Of a DNA stretch of 64,000 bases, positions 55,501 through 64,000 are shown one piece after another. A model generated the notes under the pieces. That model was not told the origin of the DNA. It was given only the letters and a program-made list of their open reading frames with translations, and did no database searches. Within the stretch, counting starts at the first letter, position 1. Every line of letters begins with the position of its first letter. The stretch covers positions 10,044,001 to 10,108,000 of the forward strand of contig NC_066287.1 in the NCBI RefSeq assembly GCF_905404315.1. The letters run 5' to 3'. The stretch is from Leptidea sinapis. Lineage: Eukaryota; Arthropoda; Insecta; Lepidoptera; Pieridae. Position numbers and translations under genes: made by a program.

Positions 55501-56331
55501 AAGATTAATAGATATGCCAGTATTTTTACTGCTGAAGCCGTCGCTATTATTTTTGCTTTAAAGCATATTAAGAAACAAAATCAACTTAATAAGAAGTGGG
55601 TAATAGTTAGTGATAGTATGAGTGTGTTAAAAAGTTTGTCAAATAACAAAATGAGTGCTAACATCAATTACATCATTTTTGCTATAAAGGAATTGTGGTT
55701 CGAACTATGTTTAATCGATATTAAAGTGGATTTCGTTTGGGTCCCGTCCCATATAGGAGTAGCAGGAAACGAAAGCGCTGATTTTCTAGCTAGAACTATC
55801 ATTAATATATCCGATCTATCCCTATATCCTGATTGCAAAGATCTAGACATTAACATACCATATACAGATATAATAAGTAATCTAAAACAGCGTATGACTC
55901 TTCTTTGGGGAAGATATTGGTACAATTGTACAGAAGTTGAAAATAAGGCTCATTCGTATACTTTGTTAGATAATCCCGTTAATAGCACACCCTGGTTTTG
56001 TAAGTTTAAAAATAACGCTCACAGAAAGTTCTATACTACAATAACACGAATGCGTATTGGTCACTATCGATTGAATTTTCATCTTCATCGCAAAAAAATT
56101 GTCTCCTCTCCTTTTTGTGACCATTGTAATAAGCAACAAGATCAGTCTCTGGATCACATCTTTTTTGATTGTTCGTCCTTTGGCATATAGCGCCTTGTGC
56201 TGATGGATGAGCTACTGGAAATATATGGTGCACCCAATATAATCCCGCTCTCAGTAATAGATCTATTAAAGGACACATCAACTTATATGTCCTTGTATAA
56301 ATTTGTATGTAGTACTGTAAATACATTGTAA
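52543..56331 (+). pseudogene. LINE ORF2 (endonuclease, reverse transcriptase, RNase H), inactivated
   Basis: ATG 52543 starts MDTLNIVQWDA, then TAA at codon 12 (52576-52578), where related elements read QWNARS; the frame is then open to TAG 56188-56190 and, past that, to TAA 56329-56331. The APE-type endonuclease keeps GDFNAHHMLWG (~residues 135-145), but its SDH motif reads SYH (Tyr at 53176-53178), a lost catalytic Asp. RT core: SYRPIALTS, FFDISGAFNSV (motif A), GVCQGGILSPLIF (motif B), QYADDL (motif C, YADD at 54571-54582). RNase H: YTDGAK, TAEAVAI, SDSMSV and HIGVAGNESADFLA, all four acidic residues present. A C-terminal Cys/His cluster CDHCNKQQDQSLDHIFFDC precedes the late stop. RT and RNase H are intact in sequence but unreachable from the normal start; an internal ATG at 52849 would give a 1113-residue product without a complete endonuclease. 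Confidence 0.92.
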
Positions 56332-56857
56332 TTTGTAGATACATACGTTGTAAATTTGTTTATAATTATGTAAATACGTTATAACTTGTACATATACAAC
56401 TAGTAATAGCATAGCGCAATTCGCGAACTGAACAGATAATGTAAATAGGTAGGTATTATTCTAAAAAGTTATGCAGATTACACTGGATTTGACTTTAAGA
56501 AAAGGGGAAAATTATTAGAGACTATATTACTGGATTTGGACTTACTAAAAGGAAAATATGGAAAATATTCTTTAGAGAATTATACATTAACGGAAATGGT
56601 AAAATAACTGATGACTTTAAGACTGGATTGGATTTGATGAAAGAAACTACTATAAATATTCGCTATCGAATATACATAATTGGAAAAGGAAAATGGAAAT
56701 AATGTAAGATGAAATGAGAAAACTGGATTGGACTTTTTGTAAAACAAAATAGTGAAAATAATAAATACCAAAGAAATGAAAATACTAACGACAAGGCAGT
56801 AAGGCCCCTGGCTATAGCCTGTTCGAAAGAACGAATTAATATAAAAAAAAAAAAAAA

Positions 56858-56871
56858 TTTTGTTGTGTCAA
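56858..56871 (+). repeat. Right target-site duplication of the full-length LINE
   Basis: TTTTGTTGTGTCAA immediately after the A15 tail, identical to 51202-51215. Confidence 0.9.
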
Positions 56872-57047
56872 ATTACAGCAAAATTGCAAACAGCTGTTCT
56901 GCAAATGTCAGTTGAGAATGACAGTTCTACTTGTTTAGTGTTTACCTGTTGGCGTTATCGATGTTGTTGCCGGCAAAAATATAAATATAATATTTTTTAA
57001 AGTGGGAGTTAGTTTACAAATAAAGTATAGAAAAATTATGAATTAAG
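56872..57047 (+). promoter_or_regulatory. INTS14 proximal promoter and 5' UTR
   Basis: The 176 bp between the LINE and the INTS14 ATG include GTTATCGATGT, with TATCGAT at 56956-56962. This is seven of eight bases of the DRE (TATCGATA) used by DREF in insect housekeeping promoters. No TATA box in a convincing position. The transcription start is not known. Confidence 0.45.
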
Positions 57048-57234
57048 ATGCCTACAGTATTATTACTAGACGTGTCTCTGTCTATGAGTCGGCCCGTACC
57101 ATCATCAGACTCGACAGAAAACCATACCAGACACACAATCGCATCAGCGGCAATTAATACATTTCTCGATTATTTGACCGATCACATAAAGCTGGAATAT
57201 GTAGCCTTGTTAACATTCTCTTCTGTGTGTGAAG
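57048..57234 (+). CDS. INTS14: INTS14 exon 1
   Basis: 62 codons plus one base, from ATG to donor GTAAGA at 57235. Encodes the first strand of the VWA fold with DVSLS and ends FSSVCE, matching FSSLWE-type sequence of known INTS14 proteins. Confidence 0.92.
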
Positions 57235-60200
57235 GTAAGACTAAATGAAAATTCTAGTTTCCCTCCAAAACGTATAAATCTTTCGTATTTTACTAAAAGT
57301 TAAATATGGTTATTTTAGTTTAAAAACTTTTTAGTATTTCAACTATTATAATTATTACAATACATAATGAGGAATTCAGTGTTATATGCTCAGAATACCT
57401 AATTTGTCCATTTAATTTAGTCTCTACTGTATATAGGTTAATATCACTTTCTTTATGAATATTTTCCATATAATTATGATAAAGTTAGGTACCTACCTAG
57501 CTATATAATATTTACTTAAATTTTTAACACAAATATGGATACTGAACTTAAATAAACTATAATAAAAAAACAATAAATAGTAATCATCATGAAAGTTCCA
57601 GTCCAAGTTTCCAGCAATAAGGTGAACTGATAATGTGCAGCACATTACAATTGCCAAACATATCTTATGTGCCACATTTGGGGTTACCTATCAAATTAAT
57701 TAGTCTGAATAACTTTAAATGAGGATTCATGCTGATGATTTCCTTAATGATACTATGGTATGACTGGGAAAGGAGTGAACACCCTCAGGCTCTCTAATTA
57801 TAAATTTTTATGGTATGATATTACATTGTAATCTATATTTTATTTAAAAAAACACTGAATATAGTAACCCTTTCTTTTCAGGCCTAAGGCTTTTTTGAAT
57901 GTTATTGAATGATAACTGCTTACTTATTACTTAAAATAATTCAGTAAGTGAGTATTTTGACTAAAAATACTTGAATCTTGTGGACCCTATTTACCCAGAG
58001 TCTCAACCATTGTATCACCTAGTGCAACATATTTAAGTCACTTAAGGTTTCAGCTCCTCGGGGCATCTTTGCTAATGGTGAGAGGGTACTACACATGTAT
58101 ATCTGTATAATCCAACATCACATTCCACCTTCGCACGACACGCCACAAATTAGGATATCATCCCCACCATCTGGATGTGTGGCGGTCCTCCGCAGTGCGG
58201 TTTTCAAGGAGCTTTCTTCCTCGTACTACTAAGCTGTGGAATGAGCTTCCTTGTGCGGTGTTTCTGGGATGATACGACCTTCAAAAAAAGTGTTTATGCC
58301 TTCCTTAAAGGCCGGCAACACTCTTGTGATTCCTCTGGTGTTGCAAGAGAATGTTGGCGGCGGTGATCACTTAACACCAGGTGACCCGTACGCTTGTTTG
58401 TCGTCCTATTCCATAAAAAAAAAGCTGTCTTCCACAATTGCAAAAAATCCATACCATTAGGCACCTTACCATATTTCTATGAAATAATATTTATATGAAA
58501 TATGGTTTGTCCGTTACATAGCTGACAGGGTTGCAAAGGCCCAAAGATAACATTGTTAAAGGTGTTATGGCTGGGAAGCAGGCCTGTGATGATATAGTAA
58601 CTATCTATGTTGCCTCCGCAGAACATTTATGAATATGAATCTGACACAAATTCAATCATTTTAAATACAATTCATTTTAAGTATGAGTTTAATATTATGT
58701 TTAATAAACAAATTTACCAATGGAACTATCCCACATTTTCTGCATATGGACTATGGATTTAAAAACAATCCTCACCCGGTCAGGTTACTTTCCATTTATC
58801 TCTACCAACTTCTAAAAATCTCGAAGCCTAATCCTCTTAGAAGAGCATGAACCCTCTTTTGCCTTTGTTACTAATGCAGACACCCATCTGTATTTATTCA
58901 TCTTCAGTTGCAGTACCATTTACCCGGGAATATGACAACATACGAGCAAAGCTTCTGAATATTGAAGACGGTGACAAGACATGTATTGAAACTGCTCTGC
59001 TAGTTGTTAATCAGCTAGTATTAAATGACTGGGGATACCAGACTCCTGTGCATATTGTTATTGTAAGTTTTGTTTTTAAATTCAATTTCTTCTATCTGAA
59101 GTACATATTTAATGAAGTTCACATACATACATACACACACCCCCACACACACACAGCACATTAAGTTTAGATTACAAATAAATCAATTTTTATTACGTTA
59201 TTATTGTTAGTAGTTTTCTTTCCCTTAGTTAATTAATTATATTTATGTTGGTATGGTATGGTATGGTATAGGGGCTCCTGTTTCCGCAATTAAACCACTA
59301 GCATGGGTCCATTTTGCGTGCAGTAATGGCCGGTTACTCCAACCAGCCCAGCTCCTTCCAGAAGTTCAGAACATTCCTGGGGTGTTCACAGACTTCTTGG
59401 AGCGACCTTGTATTGGTTAAGGTTTTTGCCCAATGGTTGGCCACCCCCGCACATTCCAGGATTACGTGAGCGACCGTTTCGTCTTCGGTCAGACAACCTC
59501 TGCACTTAGGGCTGTCCGTTACGCCGATTGTGAAAAGGTGTTTGTTTAGTGATGTGTGACCCATTAGGGTGCCCACCATTATACGGATGTCATGTCTGTT
59601 GAGGCTGATAAGTCTACGTGTCAGTTTGGGCGATAGTGCAGGTATCGCCACCTTCGACTGTCTACAGCTTGAGACATTCATCCATCGGGTGTTGTTATAT
59701 TTATGTTAAGGTCAACTTGTTTATTATTACATCATATTATTATGTTTTTGCTATGGAAGAGCGAGGCCTCCTACTACAGGCAACTGTTTGCTTTAAAGGA
59801 GACCCCAACACTGAATGTATATTTTGTATTTTGTTGTAATAAATAAATATTTGTATTTGAATTTGTATGAAATGTTTCACTCTGTGCTTTAGGTTCTAAA
59901 ATGTATGTATGTACCTTATATCTTTAAACAAGCATTCTTGTATATAAATATTTATGTATATAATCTGAATCAGAAAGGGCTCCAATGATTTTAATAAAAT
60001 TTAGTGTACAGGTCATTTTGGGAGCGAAAAGTTTCCATTTAAAAAAATTTAGTTTTATCCATGTTTTAATGAGAAACAGCTAGAATAACATTAGAATACA
60101 AAGGTAAACTTCGCCACTATCTATACTAATATTATAAAGCTGCAGTGTTTGTTTGTTTGTTTGTTTGAACGCGCTAATCTCTGGTACTACTGGTCCGATT

Positions 60201-61277
60201 TGAATGATTCTTTCAGTGTTGGGTAGTCCATTTATCGAGGAAGGCTATAGGCTATGTTTATTTTCAAAATTAGGGATCCGTAATAAAATTGCTATTTTGT
60301 AACACAAGGTGTAAAATCGAAAACCTATTTTTGCGTGCGCTGCAAAAACTATTGACAATAGAACAAAATGATGTACAGGCAATATTTTATTACTTATAAA
60401 ACTATCGCGTGAATTATACTTTATATGGCAAAACAACGTTTGCCAAGTCAGCTAGTATATTATATGACTATAATAGCTCAGATGGGACATTGGGTCATCA
60501 GGAAAGCAGAAGACCCCAGTTCGAAACCAGATGTCCTATTAGTTTTTTTTGTTAAAGTTTTGTACTTTCTTAAATATATAATATATGAGCATCAATCATA
60601 AGATAATTGACAACAATTGGGTGTCCAATTATAAATAAATAAATTTATGAATAAATTTCCATCAGTTTGGTATACTAGGAATAGAATTTTATCAAAGTAT
60701 TGCATGTTTTCATAAAAAAAAAAATATTTTGATACTAAATTACATTGATGAATGTTGCTTATATCTTATAACCTTAGATTATTTATATGTCCAGATAGAC
60801 AACTGTAAATACGTCGGAAAAAATAGCGGTGAACTGTTAGCCTCTATTGTCATCAAACGCAAGCACACTTAAACAAAGTAACTAATGTATCGCGAGTGTA
60901 AGACGTAGCTGACGTGCACACTAAAGTTATAAACCTAGCCTGTTGTTGTGTTGCCTAACAACAAGAGTCTTTATCTCGACATATAAATTATCTAAGAAGC
61001 AAAAAAAAAAAGAATACTGCGTGTGTCTTGCGCCGCTTCTTCTTCTCTCAGAACGCCATTTGTTTCCGAAGTGGTAGTAGTATCTATTATATTAGAAATT
61101 AATTATAAATGAATCAATTTTGAGAAAATAAATGCTTTCAGGTAACGGATGGAAGCTGTGGTGTGGGAGCAATCGGTAGAAACCGCATCTTACAAGCACT
61201 GCCGTTACCCCCCACTTACCCAGTAAGGATACACATATTGCCAGTCGCCGCACCTCATGACCCAAACTTACAACAAG
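57048..61277 (+). CDS. INTS14: Integrator complex subunit 14 (VWA9), exons 1-3, partial
   Basis: Join(57048-57234, 58908-59062, 61142-61277), all GT-AG with consistent phases, giving the first 159 residues; a donor GTACTA at 61278 shows the gene continues past the window. The product starts MPTVLLLDVSLSMSRPV, the N-terminus of INTS14, whose VWA domain carries the MIDAS motif DxSxS (here DVSLS, residues 8-12). Exon 2 gives VPFTREYDNIRAKLLNIEDG, then DKTCIETALLVVNQLV; exon 3 gives VTDGSCGVGAIGRNRILQAL. INTS14 pairs with INTS10 and INTS13 in the Integrator arm that cleaves snRNA and other nascent transcripts in the nucleus. Introns of 1673 and 2079 bp are packed with LINE, Helitron-like and tRNA-like fragments. 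No lesion was seen in the coding exons. Confidence 0.92.
57720..57960 (+). mobile_element. LINE-A 3' UTR fragment, decayed (INTS14 intron 1)
   Basis: GATTTCCTTAATGATACTAT, then ACACCCTCAGGCTCTCTAAT and TTACATTGTAATCTATATTT resemble the LINE-A end at 16600-16700. Confidence 0.6.
58120..58420 (+). mobile_element. LINE-B 3' fragment (INTS14 intron 1)
   Basis: ACGACACGCCACAAATTAGG to GGTGACCCGTACGCTTGTTT; sense orientation relative to the gene. The PRTTKLWNEL frame is broken by small indels. Confidence 0.7.
58908..59062 (+). CDS. INTS14: INTS14 exon 2
   Basis: Acceptor TCATCTTCAG, donor GTAAGT at 59063. An alternative AG five bases downstream (TTGCAG) would remove two residues; the first acceptor preserves the spacing to VPFTRxY seen in the family. 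Ends TPVHIVI at a codon boundary. Confidence 0.9.
59235..59690 (-). pseudogene. LINE C-terminal fragment with (GGTAT)n tail (INTS14 intron 2)
   Basis: The minus-strand frame at 59681-59334 reads GHTSLNKHLFTIGVTDSPKC, then RGCLTEDETVAHVILECAGV and HPRNVLNFWKELGWLE, the Cys-rich end of RNase H-type LINE ORF2. The 3' end at ~59247-59270 is four to five GGTAT units (minus-strand ATACC), a simple-repeat tail rather than poly-A. Confidence 0.75.
60120..60455 (+). mobile_element. Helitron-like element, copy 10 (INTS14 intron 2)
   Basis: A60119|TCTATACTAATATTATAAAG to GCCAAGTCAGCTAG|T60456, 336 bp. A third subfamily with a (TTTG)n stretch near its start. Confidence 0.55.
60470..60545 (+). repeat. 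tRNA-like cassette (INTS14 intron 2)
   Basis: TAGCTCAGATGG fits the Pol III A box and CAGTTCGAAACC fits the B box, 40 bp apart. The acceptor stem does not close. Probably a SINE head or tRNA pseudogene. Confidence 0.45.
60870..60995 (-). repeat. Dispersed repeat R1, copy 2
   Basis: Reverse complement of 1033-1135 (GCACACTAAAG, AACCTAGCCTGTTGTTG, GAGTCTTTATCTCG). Confidence 0.55.
61000..61095 (-). mobile_element. LINE 3'-end fragment
   Basis: Inverted match to 23690-23935 (CGCCGCTTCTTCTTCTCTCA, TTTCCGAAGTGG). Confidence 0.5.
61142..61277 (+). CDS. INTS14: INTS14 exon 3
   Basis: Acceptor ATGCTTTCAG; 45 codons plus one base. VTDG begins the second conserved VWA strand, and YPVRIHILPVAAPHDPNLQQ follows. 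Donor GTACTA is weak but in phase. The next exon is expected to encode the Leu-rich segment around the end of the VWA domain and was not found before 64000. Confidence 0.9.
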
Positions 61278-61327
61278 GTACTACTGTACTTATTTCAGTT
61301 ACATTGTCGAGACTCATGTACTTTTTT

Positions 61328-61625
61328 CATGGAAAAGGAGGACAAACTAGCGTACGGATCACCTGGTGCTAAGTAATCACCGCCACCCACAATCTCTTTT
61401 TACACCAGATGCATCACAGGAGCGTTGCCGGCCTTTAAGGAAAGTGTACGCGCTTTTTTTGAAGGTACCCATGTCGTATCGTCACGGAAACACCGCACAA
61501 GGAAGCTCATTCCACAGCTTTGTAGTACGTGGAAGAAAGCTCCTTGAAAACCGCATTGTGGAGGACCGCCACACATCCAGATGGTGGGGATGATATTTTA
61601 ACTTGTAGCGTGTGGTGCGAATGTG
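61328..61625 (-). mobile_element. LINE-B 3' fragment
   Basis: Inverted, nearly full 3' block, from GGACAAACTAGCGTACGGAT to ATCCAGATGGTGGGGATGAT. Confidence 0.7.
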
Positions 61626-61665
61626 GAATTCTGCTTATATTAATTGTTATATATTAACTTATATA

Positions 61666-61842
61666 CTAGCGGACCCGACAGACGTTGTTCTGTTATAAAA
61701 AAAACTTGCGGATGGAATTTCGTAAAATCCGTTGTTAGCTGACCTCTACCCGGTGAAAAGAATATTCCTACCAAATTTCAAGTCTTTAGCTCTAATGGTT
61801 CCAGAGATATGTGTGAATATATACGTGGAAATCTCTTATAGA
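61666..61842 (-). mobile_element. Helitron-like element, copy 11 (short)
   Basis: Plus strand CTAGCGGACCCGACAGACG after A61665, ending ATCTCTTATAGA before T61843; 177 bp. Confidence 0.45.
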
Positions 61843-62051
61843 TTGGAATTAATTTGATTAGGCGTTTACATGTTCAAGTTCAATATATTTTGTTTTATTT
61901 TGGATTATAAAATTGCTTGTTGATAATCATCACCCATCCAAATATATCATCTGAGAAAAGGAGGGAGACACTCATCGGGCCTTTTAAATCTTAAATTATT
62001 TATTATTTGTTTCAAGGTGTGAATGATATAAAGTTATTTCAAACCTTACCT

Positions 62052-62272
62052 ACCTTCCAAAAAAAGCGCGTACACCTTCCTTAAAGGCTGGCAACGCTCC
62101 TGTGATTCCTCTGGTGTTGCAAGAGATTGTGGGCGGCGGTGATCACTTAACAACTGGTGACCCGTACGCTCGTTTGTCCTCCTATTACATAAAAAAAACC
62201 ATGTATAAGCTACTGACTGCTGTATTCCCGAACCGATACGACTTAGGGACTTTCAAGTCCAGAGCATACTTC
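62052..62272 (+). mobile_element. LINE-B 3' end joined to a second LINE-B-like piece
   Basis: CCTTCCAAAAAAAGCGCGTA to CGCTCGTTTGTCCTCCTATT is the 3' end. It is followed at 62215-62265 by CCGAACCGATACGACTTAGG, an upstream LINE-B subfamily 2 segment, in the same sense. Confidence 0.6.
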
Positions 62273-62275
62273 AAT

Positions 62276-62710
62276 TTTTTTTTATGAAAATAAGGGACAA
62301 GACGAGCAGGACGTTCGGCTGATGGTAATTGATACGCCCTGCCCATTACAATGCAGTGCCGCACAGGATTCTTGAAAAACCCCAAAAATTCTGAATGGCA
62401 CTACAACTGCGCTCGTCGCTTGAGACATAAGATGTTAAGTCTCATTTACCCAGTGATTTCACTAGCTACGGCGCCCTTCAGACCGAAATACAGTAATGCT
62501 TACACATTACTGCTTCACGGCAGAAATAGACGCTGTTGTGGTGTCCATTATCTAGCCGGCATCCTGTACAAAGGAGCCTCCAAAGGTGACGAGCGCAATT
62601 GTAGTGCCGCTCAGAATTTTTGGTTTTTTCAAGAATTCTTAGCGGCACTGCATTGTAATAGGCAGGGCGTATCAATTACCATCAGCTGAACGTCCTGCTC
62701 GTCTCGTTAA
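62276..62710. mobile_element. Inverted dimer of SINE-like repeat S
   Basis: A full minus-sense copy (62276-62578, ending GCAAAGGAGCCTCC-like sequence) abuts a plus-sense partial copy (62579-62710, from AAAGGTGACGAGCGCAATTG to an A-run). The two outer A-rich ends point outward, giving a ~130-bp potential foldback around ~170 bp. Confidence 0.7.
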
Positions 62711-63084
62711 AAAAAAAGCTGGCGAAACATGTGAAACTGTAATGTTGTTGTAACATAAATTGTTACGAGGGTATAACATATACGCAAATAAAGAATTTGA
62801 CTGATTGATTGATTAAATATGCGTACGATTGGTGCTGTTGACAACCCTAGCATATTTTAGCAGCTACACGTCGATACAATGTTGTACGTTATTCAGCGGC
62901 AAACAAAGGTTTTTATTTTCTCCCGATATTTTGGTGGCTCCGTCTGTTTGTTTTTGCCACTCTATGGATCTAATCTACTGGTCCGATATTGACGAGTATT
63001 TGTCTGTCATAACGCTTATGTTAATATATATTAGGTAGACTTCTTTGTCTTCCTTTATTCTTATGCTAGAAATTGAAGTAGGAT
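62711..63084. other. No gene recognised
   Basis: Nothing assignable; no INTS14 exon 4 recognised here. Confidence 0.35.
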
Positions 63085-63175
63085 CTGTTATAGTGCAGAT
63101 GAAACCCCGTTACACATCCTCTCTGAATGTGGTCCATTAAAGTGTAGACGTAGCATCTCTCTGTGTAGACCAATT
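63085..63175 (+). pseudogene. LINE C-terminal fragment
   Basis: The frame reads DETPLHILSECGPLKCRRSI, the DExxxHxLxECP pattern of LINE ORF2 C-termini. Short. Confidence 0.5.
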
Positions 63176-63316
63176 CCTCGATACGTCAGCTCACTAAAAG
63201 TGATATAATAGGATTCATGAAAAGAATCAGTCTTAGTAGTGAGCTATAGTTAACAGTGGCTATCACAATAGATCACATTGGTTGCACTGAACCGTACTTA
63301 AGCCGCTTTACCAACC

Positions 63317-63590
63317 ATTTTTTTTATGGAATAGGAGGACAAACGAGCATACGGGTCACCTGGTGTTAAGTGATCACCGCCGCCCACATCTCTTGCAACA
63401 CCAGAGGAATCACAAGAGCGTTGCCGGCCTTTAAGGAAGGTGTACGCACTTTTTTTGAAGGTACCCAAGTCGTATCGTCCCGGAAATACCGCACAAGGAA
63501 GCTCATTCCACAGCTTTGTAGTACGAGGAAGAAAGCTCCTTGAAAACCGCACTGTGGAGGACCGCCACACACCCGAATACGAATCGAACC
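63317..63590 (-). mobile_element. LINE-B 3' fragment (best-preserved frame)
   Basis: Minus-strand reading SRSFLPRTTKLWNELPCAVF, then PGRYDLGTFKKSAYTFLKGR and DVGGGDHLTPGDPYARLSSY. Confidence 0.75.
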
Positions 63591-63741
63591 ATAACCTATA
63601 GTCTTCTATTGTGAGCGATGAATTAAGGTTACGTGTAAAAAAATAAGTAGTCAGCACGTGAAATAAATTTTCATAATCGAAATAGGGCGCAGTCGCATGT
63701 TTAAACAAAAAAAATCAAACAAGTTACTATAAAGACATAAA

Positions 63742-64000
63742 TTGATGATGCCTACTACTCGGCTAAGTCGAGTTAGTAAGTCTTTTGTGGGGCGATGTAT
63801 ATGCTTTTACAACAAGATCCCAGAAAATGTTCAAACCAAAAGTATTACGTTATTCAAAAGAATTGTTAAAAAACGTTTGTGTGGTAAAGGTTACTATAAC
63901 ATAAATGGCTTTCTTAATAATACCACAGATTGAGAATGGAGCGACCGCCCTCAGGCTGTTAAATATTAAGTTTAATTGTACAATATTACTTTGTAAACAT
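63742..64000 (+). mobile_element. LINE-A 3' portion, cut by the window end
   Basis: MMPTTRLSRVSKSFVGRCIC, then FYNKIPENVQTKSITLFKRI and KKRLCGKGYYNINGFLNN, stop at 63933; the 3' UTR runs out of the window. Confidence 0.8.

Larger units (their letters stand above)
51216..56857 (+). mobile_element. Structurally complete RNase H-bearing non-LTR retrotransposon (I/R1/LOA-type)
   Basis: 5642 bp between perfect 14-bp target-site duplications. Order: T-rich start (T15 G T21, 51217-51253), ~160-bp 5' UTR, ORF1 (51416-52534), 8-bp gap, ORF2 (52543 to 56331 if read through stops), ~510-bp 3' UTR, A15 tail (56843-56857). Two ORFs, CCHC knuckles in ORF1, and an APE-RT-RNase H ORF2 place it with RNase H-carrying LINE clades; the exact clade needs a tree. 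No other full-length relative is present in the window. The intact duplications suggest a fairly recent insertion despite coding lesions. Confidence 0.93.

Noticed and set aside
1..64000. CRISPR arrays, bacterial operons, prophage or endogenous viral genes
   Set aside because: No spacer-repeat arrays, Shine-Dalgarno-led operons, LTR pairs or capsid/envelope-like frames were seen; repeats are eukaryotic TEs.

Overview
The window is a TE-dense, AT-rich animal nuclear sequence, most likely from a butterfly or moth (Lepidoptera). This is inferred from the dispersed repeats, from 3' fragments of several non-LTR retrotransposon (LINE) families, from short spliced exons with GT/AG introns, and from an insect-type Integrator subunit gene. 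Nothing bacterial, viral, CRISPR-like or rRNA-like was seen.

Host genes are few and lie mainly in the right third. (i) The first three exons of an INTS14 (VWA9) orthologue, an Integrator VWA-domain subunit, are at 57048-61277 (+); the gene continues beyond the window. (ii) A two-exon gene at 48405-47050 (-) encodes a membrane-anchored, catalytically dead trypsin-like serine protease homologue. (iii) A convergent small one-TM ORF lies at 46554-46805 (+), with its polyA signal close to that of (ii). (iv) A THAP zinc-finger first exon is at 11924-12000 (+). (v) An unassigned exon-like segment is at 4334-4512 (+). A CpG-richer promoter-like patch lies at 35330-35630.

The rest is mobile-element debris. 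The largest element is a structurally complete 5.6-kb LINE at 51216-56857. It has ORF1 with CCHC knuckles and ORF2 with endonuclease, reverse transcriptase and RNase H. It is flanked by a perfect 14-bp target-site duplication and inserted about 180 bp upstream of the INTS14 start codon. It is inactive: stop at codon 12, a changed endonuclease residue and a late stop. Recurrent families, labelled here for convenience: LINE-A (C-terminal motif MMPTTRLSRVSKS), LINE-B (PRTTKLWNELP motif), LINE-C (VETLGPWGPEA motif), LINE-D (RTE-like, QWAGH motif), LINE-E (tail of ATTTC units), a ~300-bp SINE-like repeat S with an A-rich end, a Helitron-like non-autonomous family with termini A|TC...CTAG|T, a hAT-like MITE with 8-bp duplications, several foldback MITEs, and repeats R1, R2 and Q. 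A 102-copy perfect GAAAT array at 6966-7475 is the expanded 3' tail of a minus-strand LINE-E copy.

Layout: 1-12 kb repeats plus the microsatellite and THAP exon; 12-34 kb nested LINE, S and Helitron-like copies; 34-46 kb sparser repeats; 46-49 kb the small gene pair; 51-57 kb the full LINE; 57-61.3 kb INTS14 with TE-filled introns; 61.3-64 kb repeats. Family boundaries were read by eye and are approximate unless termini are stated.
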